This document shows positions 22,938-30,438 of a stretch of DNA of 35,519 nt, in pieces. Below the pieces are notes generated by a model. It made no database searches, had not been told where the DNA came from, and was given only the letters and a program-made list of their open reading frames with translations. A program made the translations under genes and the position numbers. How positions within the stretch are numbered: the first letter of the stretch is position 1; every line of letters starts with the position of its first letter. The DNA is from Methanobacteriota archaeon (GTDB taxonomy: Archaea; Thermoplasmatota; Poseidoniia; Poseidoniales; Thalassarchaeaceae): positions 1 through 35,519 of the forward strand of contig JAAZXI010000011.1 in the NCBI GenBank assembly GCA_014240285.1, given 5' to 3'.

Positions 22938-22955
22938 CGCACTCTAAAGAGTGCG
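22938..22955. repeat. 7-bp perfect inverted repeat CGCACTC-TAAA-GAGTGCG
   Basis: It lies 6 nt beyond the stop codon of the upstream enoyl-CoA hydratase gene and about 20 bp upstream of the TATA candidate of the oxygenase gene. It could be a terminator-type hairpin (no U-tract follows) or an operator of the oxygenase promoter. Confidence 0.6.
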
Positions 22956-22961
22956 TTCGGC

Positions 22962-23843
22962 TCAATTCCCATCGAACTCTGGTACTTCCCTCTTGACGTA
23001 GGCGGCTATGCCTTTCTTGGCATCACCGCTTTGGAAGAGGTCTGACTGCAGCTCCCTTTCGAGAGCGAGATGGTACTCGAGAGGTATCTCCATGCCGCTC
23101 TGGACGCTGCGCTTGATGTTCCCAATTGCCTTGCTGGCAGCATAGGGCAGGGTGAACTGGCCTGCGTAGTCTAGGATGTCCTGGCGAAACTCGTCGAGGC
23201 TGCCGGCCCAGACGTCATGAACCAGATCCATCTCCTTGGCCTCCTCGTACGAGAATTTACGTCCAGTGACCATAATCTCCATCGCCTTTGCTTTACCGAC
23301 CAGACGAGACAGTCTGGCAGTCCCGCCGGTACCTGCGAGGACGCCTAAGGAGACCTCGGGCAGACCGACCTGCCCAGAGTCCTTGCGACCGATTCGGATG
23401 TCGGCTGCCATGGCAATTTCGAGGCCGCCTCCGACGGCGTGACCGTTGAGGGCGGCGATAACGAGCTTGGGGGTCTGCTCAAGCCTGCTCAGGGTCTCGT
23501 TGGCGTGAAGGCAGAAGAAATACTTGAATCCAGGACTGACAGAATCAAGCATACTGATGCTGGCTCCTGCTGAGAAGAACTTCTCACCGTGTCCAGTCAG
23601 CATAATCACAGTCGCATCATCATCGAAGCGAGCCTTCAGAACCGCCTCATCGATGTCGCGCATCATCGCGTGAGTGTATGTATTGACCGGAGTTTTCCCC
23701 TCAGTCAACGGGTCACCGGCTGAATCGGAGCACAGCTCGATGACGGCTATTCCGTTGTCCGTTACTCCGTAGTTCACAAGATTGTTTGTCATCGGCTCCA
23801 TTTCGGGCCAAGAGGTCATGCCCGCGCCACTGAGGGCCGCCAT
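22962..23843 (-). CDS. Enoyl-CoA hydratase/isomerase (crotonase family) of the oxygenase operon
   Basis: About 276-293 residues. Crotonase motifs: EKFFSAGASISMLD (first oxyanion element), NGHAVGGGLEIAMAADIRIG (second), and VGLPEVSLGVLAGTGGTARLSRLVGKAKAMEIMVTG with the catalytic Glu. The N-terminal strand with PVNTYTHAMMRDIDEAV is normal for the family. Next to a BoxB/PaaA-like oxygenase this may be the isomerase/hydratase step (as PaaG/PaaF do after epoxidation), but the sequence alone does not separate these roles. Start uncertain: ATG 23843, 23819 or 23792. The last is preceded by GGAG (3 nt) and gives MTNNLVNYG, nearest to family N-termini. Confidence 0.92.
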   Translation of the reverse strand: MAALSGAGMTSWPEMEPMTNNLVNYGVTDNGIAVIELCSDSAGDPLTEGKTPVNTYTHAMMRDIDEAVLKARFDDDATVIMLTGHGEKFFSAGASISMLDSVSPGFKYFFCLHANETLSRLEQTPKLVIAALNGHAVGGGLEIAMAADIRIGRKDSGQVGLPEVSLGVLAGTGGTARLSRLVGKAKAMEIMVTGRKFSYEEAKEMDLVHDVWAGSLDEFRQDILDYAGQFTLPYAASKAIGNIKRSVQSGMEIPLEYHLALERELQSDLFQSGDAKKGIAAYVKREVPEFDGN

Positions 23844-23872
23844 ATCAATCAAACGGAGCAGGATGGACGCCT

Positions 23873-25099
23873 TTAGGCGTCACTCTTGTCGAAGGAGGTC
23901 TTGCCTCCACCCCTGCGAACGAGGTCCCACTGTTCTGCAATCTTTTCGCCTCTGACGCTCGGCTCCCAACTGTCCCTAGAAAGAGCCTTCCTGAATGGCA
24001 TGCGACTAACCATTCTACCGTCTGCGAGTTGTTTGCGCCTGAGCATGCCGAGCCTGACCATTGGCCACAGCATTCTCCGAATTAGTCCCGGCTTGTACAT
24101 CCAGCGCATGAACGCGAGACCGTCTCCCTTCCTGCGCTGATCTCGCATCCAGTGATTGGCAACCATCTTGAATCCGCGATTACCGACTCTGTTCATCATG
24201 AAGCGGTTGATGGCACTGGCCCTGACTAGGGGAACGAGGCGTTTACGCACTTCACTCTCATAGTCGCACTCACCAAGAACTGCTCTGGCTGCCAGTACAC
24301 CACTGGTGACCGCGTATCTCATGCCGAAGCCCCACATGAAGTCCTGTAGACCACCCGCCTCGCCCACATAGTAGCGTCCCTCGTGGACGTATTTGTCCGG
24401 CAGCGAGAAGTCGCCTTTGCCACCAACCCTCTTGATAGGTTTGCGATTTAGGTCGTAGTGCTGCTCGTACCATGCTATGGTCTCATTGAGGTAGCGCGAA
24501 GTCTTCTTCTGCTGCCTCCACAGACAGGTACAGATCAGACCTATGCCGTCGATTATGATGAGGTAGGAATAGGCTCCAGGTGCCAACTTGTCATTCAGCT
24601 GGAAGGTGACATGATTGGGGTGACTGGTGTGAAATATCTCCCCGAAAGCCACCGCGCTGGATTCCTTCGGACCGGCAGCTACGATTTGGCAGTCCTCGGG
24701 TTCCCTGCGGGTATCGTAGTGGATTTCTGCGCCCGCATTTAGCGCCATCTGCTTGAAGCCCTGGTCGATGCAGTGCTCGGCTGTCCCACGCTCTACTACT
24801 CGAAAAGCAACTCCTGAGGTTCTCGGTTGGGTTATCTCGTCGTCTGGGTGGACTAGATCGATTACATCGAAAGCGTCGGATTTGAACTCATCTGGATTGA
24901 AGCCCCACTCACGCATCTCATCGAAGAAGTCAGAGCCACTGGTCCAATTCTCTATGCCTTGGAAATCACCATCGAAGCGAGCCCCACTATCTGAGCGGAT
25001 TTCGTGGACATGAACCTCCCGGCCCGCGTTCGCCAGATAGGCGGCCGCGGCGAGACCCGAGAGGCCTGCTCCGAGGATGTGGACTGGCTCGTTACTCAC
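23873..25099 (-). CDS. FAD-dependent oxidoreductase of the geranylgeranyl-reductase family
   Basis: 408 residues. FAD-binding dinucleotide fold VHILGAGLSGLAAAAYLANAGREVHVHEI (5-33), a central substrate-binding beta region (SYLIIIDGIGLICTCLW) and the second FAD motif YYVGEAGGLQDFMWGFGMRYAVTSGVLAA. The C-terminal part is basic and helical (RRMLWPMVRLGMLRRKQL). The layout fits archaeal geranylgeranyl reductase-type flavoproteins that saturate isoprenoid chains of membrane lipids, but the family also includes halogenases and hydroxylases. As first gene of the minus-strand operon with the diiron oxygenase it could instead act on the same substrate. Divergent from moaE across an 80-nt region with a 10-bp inverted repeat. 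Confidence 0.82.
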   Translation of the reverse strand: MSNEPVHILGAGLSGLAAAAYLANAGREVHVHEIRSDSGARFDGDFQGIENWTSGSDFFDEMREWGFNPDEFKSDAFDVIDLVHPDDEITQPRTSGVAFRVVERGTAEHCIDQGFKQMALNAGAEIHYDTRREPEDCQIVAAGPKESSAVAFGEIFHTSHPNHVTFQLNDKLAPGAYSYLIIIDGIGLICTCLWRQQKKTSRYLNETIAWYEQHYDLNRKPIKRVGGKGDFSLPDKYVHEGRYYVGEAGGLQDFMWGFGMRYAVTSGVLAARAVLGECDYESEVRKRLVPLVRASAINRFMMNRVGNRGFKMVANHWMRDQRRKGDGLAFMRWMYKPGLIRRMLWPMVRLGMLRRKQLADGRMVSRMPFRKALSRDSWEPSVRGEKIAEQWDLVRRGGGKTSFDKSDA

Positions 25100-25121
25100 G
25101 CCCTCGCGACTTCAGGCCTAC

Positions 25122-25159
25122 CGCTTGAACGGTTGGGTCTCGTCCGTCGCGTTCAAGCG
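25122..25159. repeat. 10-bp perfect inverted repeat CGCTTGAACG ... CGTTCAAGCG
   Basis: Arms at 25122-25131 and 25150-25159, exact, with an 18-nt spacer. They lie in the 80-nt region between the divergent GGR-family gene and moaE, 22 and 20 nt from the two start codons. Candidate shared operator or regulatory hairpin. Confidence 0.65.
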
Positions 25160-25179
25160 CAGCACCCGGATGGCACTGC

Positions 25180-25602
25180 ATGACTCGGGTACGGATACTC
25201 ATCGAACCCGAGCAACTCGACCCAGATGGTCTGCGCGAGATGCTCAATTCGGATGGCTGCGGCAGCGTAGTCAGCTTCGTGGGCTTGACGCGCGGAGAGG
25301 ACGACGGGGTGACTGTCGAGCGGCTCGAGTTCGACGCTTGGGAGGGAGAACTCCCCGGCGTTCTGAACGAGCTCGCCGAACAGGCTCTGGGCCAGTTTGG
25401 GGTGAGCTCGGTGGTGCTGGCCCACCGCACCGGCTCGGTCGGAGCGGGTGAGCCCATCGTGTGCATCCACGTCGGCTCACCCCATAGGGCCGAGGGCTTC
25501 GAGGCCTGCAGCTGGCTGATCGACGAACTGAAGCGCCAAGCACCGCTTTGGAAGAAGGAAATCCGGACTGACGGAGAGGTCTGGAAGCCCGGTCTCGGAT
25601 GA
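25180..25602 (+). CDS. moaE: Molybdopterin synthase catalytic subunit MoaE
   Basis: A 140-residue MoaE of usual length: GSVVSFVGLTRGEDDG, VERLEFDAWEGELPGVL, VVLAHRTGSVGAGEPIVCIHVGSPHRAEGFEACSWLIDELKRQAPLWKKEI. These hold the active-site Lys pair (DELKR and WKKE), the conserved HRxG and the SPHRAExFxA helix. With the sulfur carrier MoaD it converts precursor Z (cPMP) into molybdopterin. moaD is not in the window; moaC lies 1.7 kb away. ATG start in the 80-nt divergent region. Its stop abuts that of the convergent CrtI-like gene. Confidence 0.95.
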   Translation: MTRVRILIEPEQLDPDGLREMLNSDGCGSVVSFVGLTRGEDDGVTVERLEFDAWEGELPGVLNELAEQALGQFGVSSVVLAHRTGSVGAGEPIVCIHVGSPHRAEGFEACSWLIDELKRQAPLWKKEIRTDGEVWKPGLG

Positions 25603-26949
25603 TTACATAGTGTCCATTGCACCACTGATGCTGGCCACTGCCTCAGGTACGTTCGATGCTATCCCCTCGACCATCATCCAGCCGTGGCCCTTGACCCCGT
25701 CGCCAACGAGTCTAATTCCTTCGACACCGATGTCCGAGGGTAGTTCGGCACCCTGTGGGGCGCGATTGCAAGGCCAGTTCTTGTGATAGGTGTGGACACA
25801 CAACTCCTCGCCATGGTCAGCGAGCCAAGGGATGGCATCGTAGAGATCCTCACGCCCCTTCACTATCTCCGATTTGACGCTCGGGTCCGGCACGTACTGG
25901 TGTGTGATCATCATGTGCTTTCCCTCAGGTGCGAGACTCGAATCGGAGAAGGTTGGAATAACGTACCCACCGACTCTTTCCAAACCCGGCAGCATAGTTA
26001 CCCCGCTGCCACGGTGGGGAATATCATCATCCAGCGCGAACACGAAGCCGATGCCTCCGACTGCTTGAGTGTCACGGACCTGCTCTCTGATTCCCGTAGC
26101 CACCTCAAAGTCGTCCGAGAGCGCCTTGAGCAGGTTAGGGTGTCCACCATTGTGAATGATCGCATCGGCACCAACCCAAACCCCCTCATCCCGACCGCGC
26201 CGCCTGATACCGATGCAGAAGCGGTTTCCCTTGGTCGACTCCTCTGCATCGCCAGGCAGTATCTCGGTGATTTCGTGGGACAGTTTGACGCGAGCCCCGT
26301 TCTCCCGCAAGTCGCTTCGTAGCCCGTCGATGACCCCCTTGCATCCTCCCTTGGGGACATGAGGGCGATCGAGCCAGAACGAGTTCTGAAGCATCCTCAC
26401 TACGGTCGAAGCAGGCATCTGCTCGAACCTAAGGCTGATAGCGAAGTTGGCGAAAGCATCGACAAAGTCAATGAAGTCATTGGAGAAGTACCTCGACATC
26501 CAGGTCCTGCCGTCCTCAGTCTCGTTGCCCCATGGCCGTTTGGCGGTCTTCATCAACAGCCGCGGCAGGTTCAGAGTGTCCTTGAGCGAGAACCACGGTA
26601 AGACCCCGTAGACCGAGTTGGCCCGTTGCAGCTTACCATCCTTGATCCGGCAGGCGAACTTGGTGGTTGGCAAGAAGTCGACCCCATGACGCCCCAAATC
26701 GAGCCCACCGTTATTCCTATTCCCGAGAATCAGTTTGGCGAAGGGACCCTTCTTGCCGTGTGGAATCATGTGGACTGCGCCGGTTGGAATTTGAAAACCA
26801 TCGTGGTCGTGCTGGGTGAACCTGCCGCCGGCGAAAGACATCCTTTCGTAGACTGAGACATCGTACTTCTGTGTCTGTGCGAGACTTGCGGCTGATGCCA
26901 GCCCCCCTACTCCGGCGCCGATAACCACTGCCTTTGCTCGCTCGCTCAT
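25603..26949 (-). CDS. CrtI/phytoene-desaturase-like FAD oxidoreductase
   Basis: 448 residues. The N-terminal FAD motif KAVVIGAGVGGLASAASLAQ, YDVSVYERMSFAGGRFTQHDHDGFQIPTGAVHMI is characteristic of the carotenoid desaturase / NAD(P)-binding amino-oxidase-like superfamily. A central helical substrate region, the phrase VPKGGCKGVIDGLRSDLRENGARVKLSHEI, and a C-terminal FAD clamp GIRLVGDGVKGHGWMMVEGIASNVPEAV follow. It may desaturate, saturate or isomerise an isoprenoid. The gene lies 9 nt behind a two-cluster ferredoxin gene with GAGGTGG as ribosome site, so the ferredoxin is probably its electron donor or acceptor. No phytoene synthase is in the window; a true carotenoid role is unproven. Confidence 0.85.
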   Translation of the reverse strand: MSERAKAVVIGAGVGGLASAASLAQTQKYDVSVYERMSFAGGRFTQHDHDGFQIPTGAVHMIPHGKKGPFAKLILGNRNNGGLDLGRHGVDFLPTTKFACRIKDGKLQRANSVYGVLPWFSLKDTLNLPRLLMKTAKRPWGNETEDGRTWMSRYFSNDFIDFVDAFANFAISLRFEQMPASTVVRMLQNSFWLDRPHVPKGGCKGVIDGLRSDLRENGARVKLSHEITEILPGDAEESTKGNRFCIGIRRRGRDEGVWVGADAIIHNGGHPNLLKALSDDFEVATGIREQVRDTQAVGGIGFVFALDDDIPHRGSGVTMLPGLERVGGYVIPTFSDSSLAPEGKHMMITHQYVPDPSVKSEIVKGREDLYDAIPWLADHGEELCVHTYHKNWPCNRAPQGAELPSDIGVEGIRLVGDGVKGHGWMMVEGIASNVPEAVASISGAMDTM

Positions 26950-26958
26950 CCTGCCACC

Positions 26959-27219
26959 TCAGGAGTACACTAGGGCTCCTGTTGGACACCAAAGGAGACA
27001 CCTCAGGCAGTCAGTGCAATTATCCTCGATGACCTCGCAAAGTCCCTCGACGATTAGCGCATCGTCCTTACAGGCCATGAGGCAGTAAGAACAGCCGACA
27101 CAGAGTTCGTCGATTACCTGCAGTTTCAGGCCGTCAGTGATAGGCCTGTCATGGGCGATACCCGATTCCAGTTCGGGGACAGCGCCCGGAGTCGCCTTGT
27201 TTCGAAACGCCTCGGCCAC
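26959..27219 (-). CDS. 2[4Fe-4S] ferredoxin
   Basis: 86 residues. Two classical cluster motifs: CVGCSYCLMACKDDAL and CTDCLRCLLWCPTGAL, each CxxCxxCxxxC (the second continues CP). A 38-residue N-terminal extension (KATPGAVPELESGIAHDRP) precedes the clusters. It carries low-potential electrons in the cytosol. The CrtI-like flavoprotein gene follows by 9 nt, suggesting a redox pair. It could also serve the GGR-family reductase or the diiron oxygenase nearby. GTG start at 27219, since no in-frame ATG exists upstream. Divergent from moaC. Confidence 0.92.
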   Translation of the reverse strand: MAEAFRNKATPGAVPELESGIAHDRPITDGLKLQVIDELCVGCSYCLMACKDDALIVEGLCEVIEDNCTDCLRCLLWCPTGALVYS

Positions 27220-27316
27220 ACCACCCCATTGCCGCCGACTATTTCAGATGTTATCCGCGAACACGCCACAACCACAACTCCGCTGATAGGCCGGTTCTCT
27301 GAATAGTGATGATGAA

Positions 27317-27338
27317 CTCGCGAGCCCGCAGGCGCGAG
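27317..27338 (+). promoter_or_regulatory. GC-rich hairpin overlapping the moaC ribosome-binding site
   Basis: CTCGC-GA-GCC-CGCA-GGC-GCGAG forms a bulged 8-bp hairpin whose 3' arm shares bases with GAGAGG, the likely Shine-Dalgarno of the TTG start at 27349. It could mask the ribosome site. No known riboswitch consensus was recognised. Confidence 0.4.
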
Positions 27339-27348
27339 AGGCGATAGA

Positions 27349-27810
27349 TTGGATGAGGAGTCGTGGACCGGGATAATCGACGTCGGCTCTAAGCCCGTTG
27401 TCGCTCGCGAGGCAGTAGCAACTGGCCTCCTCGTCCTCTCCGAAGGAGGCATCGACGTCGTTGCCAACGGTCGCTCACCCAAGGGTGATGTCAGAGAGGC
27501 CTCGACAATCGCCGCCATCCAGGCGGTGAAGGAGACCCCTCGCACCCTGCCTCACTGTCACCCCATCCCTATCGAGGGCTGTACTGTTGATTGGAAGGTA
27601 GAGAAAAACGGTCTGCGCTGCACGGTCTCCGTGCGCACCCATTGGACCACTGGTGTGGAGATGGAGGCACTGTGCGGAGTCAATGCAGGGCTGCTGTGCG
27701 CCTGGGACATGCTCAAGTCAATTGAGAAGGATTCTGAAGGTCAGTATCCAACTTCCAAGATAGAAGGAGTGCGGGTCCTACGCAAGAGCAAGGGCGACCC
27801 GCATGATTGA
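27349..27810 (+). CDS. moaC: Cyclic pyranopterin monophosphate synthase MoaC
   Basis: A 153-residue MoaC: IIDVGSKPVVAREAVATG, SPKGDVREASTIAAIQAVKETPRTLPHCHPIPIEG, VRTHWTTGVEMEALCGVNAGLLCAWDMLK. The KGDV, LPHCHP and TGVEMEAL motifs hold the active-site residues that rearrange 3',8-cyclo-GTP to cPMP, after MoaA. The usual C-terminal KsGGKSG is replaced by LRKSKGDPHD, so the last loop deviates. TTG start at 27349 with GAGAGG 7 nt upstream; there is no in-frame ATG. The FBPase gene follows by 24 nt. Confidence 0.92.
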   Translation: MDEESWTGIIDVGSKPVVAREAVATGLLVLSEGGIDVVANGRSPKGDVREASTIAAIQAVKETPRTLPHCHPIPIEGCTVDWKVEKNGLRCTVSVRTHWTTGVEMEALCGVNAGLLCAWDMLKSIEKDSEGQYPTSKIEGVRVLRKSKGDPHD

Positions 27811-27834
27811 ATGCTAAGGCTCATTCGGAGCAGC

Positions 27835-28782
27835 ATGGCAACCACCGACCTCATTGAGCACTTCCTACAGGCCACTGAGGCCGCTGCGATAGCGGCCTCG
27901 ACTTGGAGGGGGCTGGAGGACGGCAAGGCCGCAGACGGAGCAGCTGTCGAGGCCATGCGCACTGTCTTCGACAGCGTGCCCTTCAACGGGCGCGTGGCGA
28001 TAGGCGAGGGCGAGCGTGACGACGCACCGATGCTTTGGATTGGCGAACCTCTAGGTTCGATGCAAGGTGTCTCCGGGGCACCGGCAATTGACATAGCCGT
28101 CGACCCTCTAGAGTGCACCAATCACGTCGCCTTCGACCTGCCCAATGCGATGGCAGTTCTCGCCGCAGCCCCTCGTGGTAATCTGCTGCACGCTCCTGAC
28201 TGCTACATGGACAAGATAGCCGGTCCAGCCGCCCTCGCAGGCGAGGTCAGCCTCGAGGCCGACACTTCTTACAACGTCGAGGCCGCCTGCGCCGCTCTCG
28301 GAAAAACCTCGTCACAACTCCGCGTGGTGGTGATGGACAGGCCGCGACACGAACAACTGATACGCGAGCTGAAGCAGCACGATGTCAACATCATCCTCAT
28401 TGGCGACGGCGACATTACCGCGGCTCTGAACGCCGCCGACCCCGATTCGGACATCGACATGCTGATGGGGATAGGGGCAGCACCCGAGGGAGTAATCACA
28501 GCAACTGCTCTCAGGGGACTGAATGCTCCCTTTGAGGGGCGACTCGTGTTCAAGAATGAAGGTCATCGAGAGCGTGCCGAGGAAATGATTGAGGACGATG
28601 TGGACAGGATCTGGAGTCGCGACGAGCTGTGCTCGTCGGATGATTCAGTCTTTATCGGCTCCGGGGTCTGTTCAGGGCGAACCCGCGGTGTCGAGGAAAC
28701 TGATGACGGAAGGTACTCAGTTCACTCAGAAGTGATTGACGTGAAATCCGGCGAGCACTACTTCGTATCCTCGGTGCGATGA
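27835..28782 (+). CDS. glpX: Class II fructose-1,6-bisphosphatase (GlpX type)
   Basis: 315 residues from ATG 27835 (MATTDLIEHF), with GGAG 5 nt upstream. GlpX signatures: FLQATEAAAIAASTW, AADGAAVEAMR, VAIGEGERDDAPMLWIGEPLG, IDIAVDPLECTNHVA, APDCYMDKIAGP, then LIGDGDITAAL and MGIGAAPEGVITATAL. The usual DPLEGT is DPLECT here. It removes the 1-phosphate from fructose 1,6-bisphosphate in gluconeogenesis, Mg/Mn-dependent. The aldolase gene follows by 41 nt. Most archaea use a bifunctional class V aldolase/phosphatase, so this bacterial-type pair suggests lateral origin. Confidence 0.94.
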   Translation: MATTDLIEHFLQATEAAAIAASTWRGLEDGKAADGAAVEAMRTVFDSVPFNGRVAIGEGERDDAPMLWIGEPLGSMQGVSGAPAIDIAVDPLECTNHVAFDLPNAMAVLAAAPRGNLLHAPDCYMDKIAGPAALAGEVSLEADTSYNVEAACAALGKTSSQLRVVVMDRPRHEQLIRELKQHDVNIILIGDGDITAALNAADPDSDIDMLMGIGAAPEGVITATALRGLNAPFEGRLVFKNEGHRERAEEMIEDDVDRIWSRDELCSSDDSVFIGSGVCSGRTRGVEETDDGRYSVHSEVIDVKSGEHYFVSSVR

Positions 28783-28823
28783 GTTCTTCTCCTACCGCCC
28801 GCACGTGAGCATGAGGTAATTGG

Positions 28824-29843
28824 ATGGACACGGAACTCCTCAAGAGGACCGCAAGCGAACTGGTTGCCCCGGGCAAGGGGATACTCGCAGCTGACGAGAG
28901 CAACGGGACGATGTCGAAGCGCTTGGCTACTGCTGGAGTCGAGCCCTCGTCCGAGTCCCGGCGTTCGTACAGAGCAAATCTGCTTGATACAGCAGGATAC
29001 GAATCTGCCGTCGGGGGCGTCATCCTGTTCGATGAGACAATTAGGCAGAACATGGATGACGGCTCCTCAATAGCTGAGGCACTGAGTTCTAGGGGAATCC
29101 ACCCTGGAATCAAGGTCGACACAGGGGCAAAGGACCTCGCCAATCACTCCGGTGAGAAGATCACAGAGGGTCTCGATGGACTCAGGGAGCGTTGTATCGA
29201 GTATTTCGAGATGGGCGCACGTTTCGCCAAGTGGCGAGCTGTCATCCGCATCGCTCAGGGGATGCCTAGTCCGGCCTGCATATCTACCAATGCCCACGCG
29301 CTGGCCCGCTACGCTGGAATCTGCCAAGAGCAGGGACTAGTCCCAATCATCGAGCCCGAGGTCCTGATGGATGGTTCCCACGACGCGCAGCACTGCTACG
29401 ATGTCACAGCCGAGATTCTCGATGCGACCTTCGCCGCCTGTGCTGAGCAGGGCATTTACATTCCTGGAGCACTGCTCAAGCCTAACATGATTATCGCAGG
29501 CAATGACTGCTCTGACCAGATTTCGAGGGAGGAGGTAGCAAGGATGACAGTGGACTGCTTGACGAAACATGTCCCACACGATCTCCCAGGCATCGTCTTC
29601 CTGTCAGGAGGACAGTCTGACGAGGATGCTACTGCCCACCTCAATCTGATGAACCAGATGGATGTCGAGCACCCTTGGCAACTTTCCTACTCCTACGGCC
29701 GGGCACTACAGGCACACGCTCTCACTACTTGGGCCGAAGGAGACTCTGGCGCTGCAGTCGCCAGCCAGCGGATGTTCGCTCATCGGGCCAGCATGAACAG
29801 TCTAGCTCGAAGCGGAGACTGGAGTCCTGACTTAGAGGACTAA
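28824..29843 (+). CDS. fbaB: Class I fructose-bisphosphate aldolase (eukaryote/bacterial type)
   Basis: 339 residues. Class I Schiff-base aldolase of the classical animal/plant type: GKGILAADESNGTMSKRL (15-33), RANLL, the GVILFDETIRQ strand, GIKVDTGAK, AKWRAVIRI (about 135-143, catalytic Lys), IIEPEVLMDGSHD, and the Schiff-base Lys 219 in GALLKPNMIIAG. LSGGQSDEDATAHLNLMNQ and the C-terminal SYSYGRALQ also match. It cleaves or forms fructose 1,6-bisphosphate. It is unlike the short DhnA-type archaeal class I aldolase. GAGG 7 nt before the ATG. Its stop codon abuts the convergent winged-helix gene. The symbol is given by function class only. Confidence 0.94.
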   Translation: MDTELLKRTASELVAPGKGILAADESNGTMSKRLATAGVEPSSESRRSYRANLLDTAGYESAVGGVILFDETIRQNMDDGSSIAEALSSRGIHPGIKVDTGAKDLANHSGEKITEGLDGLRERCIEYFEMGARFAKWRAVIRIAQGMPSPACISTNAHALARYAGICQEQGLVPIIEPEVLMDGSHDAQHCYDVTAEILDATFAACAEQGIYIPGALLKPNMIIAGNDCSDQISREEVARMTVDCLTKHVPHDLPGIVFLSGGQSDEDATAHLNLMNQMDVEHPWQLSYSYGRALQAHALTTWAEGDSGAAVASQRMFAHRASMNSLARSGDWSPDLED

Positions 29844-30095
29844 TCAGTTTTCGTCCAAGGCCCCAGGCCTCAGTTGCCAGACACAGATTTCGTAGCGGCC
29901 GGAGAGGGCACCACCCCGCTTCGTTGTTGCGACCTTCATGATGTCCTTGTCCTTGGAAAGGACATTCCCCAGTTGCTGAGGAGTAGTCCCATGACGCATG
30001 GTGGAGTTCACGTGTTCCAGAATCTCTGTCGTGTTGGCCTCTCCTCTAACATCCAAGAATTTCTTTATTTTCTGCCGTAGTCTTGTTGTCCTCAT
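29844..30095 (-). CDS. Small winged-helix DNA-binding-like protein, second of a tandem pair
   Basis: 83 residues, basic: RLRQKIKKFLDVRGEANTTEILEHVNSTMRHGTTPQQLGNVLSKDKDIMKV, then a wing KRGGALSGRYEICVW. This is a helix-turn-helix plus two-strand wing pattern, similar in layout to the next gene upstream (10-11 nt away), so the two are likely paralogues translated from one mRNA. No ligand domain. Likely a transcription factor; the target is unknown, but the motif-rich divergent region 30439-30592 is the obvious candidate. Confidence 0.78.
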   Translation of the reverse strand: MRTTRLRQKIKKFLDVRGEANTTEILEHVNSTMRHGTTPQQLGNVLSKDKDIMKVATTKRGGALSGRYEICVWQLRPGALDEN

Positions 30096-30106
30096 CCAAA
30101 TCTCTC

Positions 30107-30373
30107 CTATTTATTGTCGGGCTTGGCACGCTCGTGGTGCCTAACCCACTCCTCGGTCGCCCATTCCGAGAGTGGGGCGGTACTGCCAGTCATTCCGCTC
30201 TTGCGAACCGTCCCGATACGGACGATGCTTGCGTCTGACTCCATCAGTGATGCTAGATCCAAGCTTCCGGAGTAACCTTCCTGACTACTCAGCCAGGTTG
30301 CAATCTCAGCACTGTTCCTAGGCTGCTCAGAGAGGTATTTGCGAATGATAAGTCGGATTTTTTCCGCTTCCAT
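30107..30373 (-). CDS. Small winged-helix DNA-binding-like protein, first of a tandem pair
   Basis: 88 residues: EAEKIRLIIRKYLSEQPRNSAEIATWLSSQEGYSGSLDLASLMESDASIVRIGTVRKSGMTG. The pattern is helix - HTH (NSAEIATWLSS) - wing, like the following 83-residue protein. It continues with WATEEWVRHHERAKPDNK, a charged Trp-containing tail. Divergent from the 873-residue HTH gene. Predicted promoter TATA (GTTATATC) near 30441-30448, directly beside the inverted pair of CTGTAACGAAA-type motifs. Auto-regulation is likely but inferred. Confidence 0.78.
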   Translation of the reverse strand: MEAEKIRLIIRKYLSEQPRNSAEIATWLSSQEGYSGSLDLASLMESDASIVRIGTVRKSGMTGSTAPLSEWATEEWVRHHERAKPDNK

Positions 30374-30438
30374 CTGTCTTCCCCGAGCATACTCTCGAGC
30401 CAGGTAGTTGGCCCGATATGCATAGGGTGGCGGGCGCT

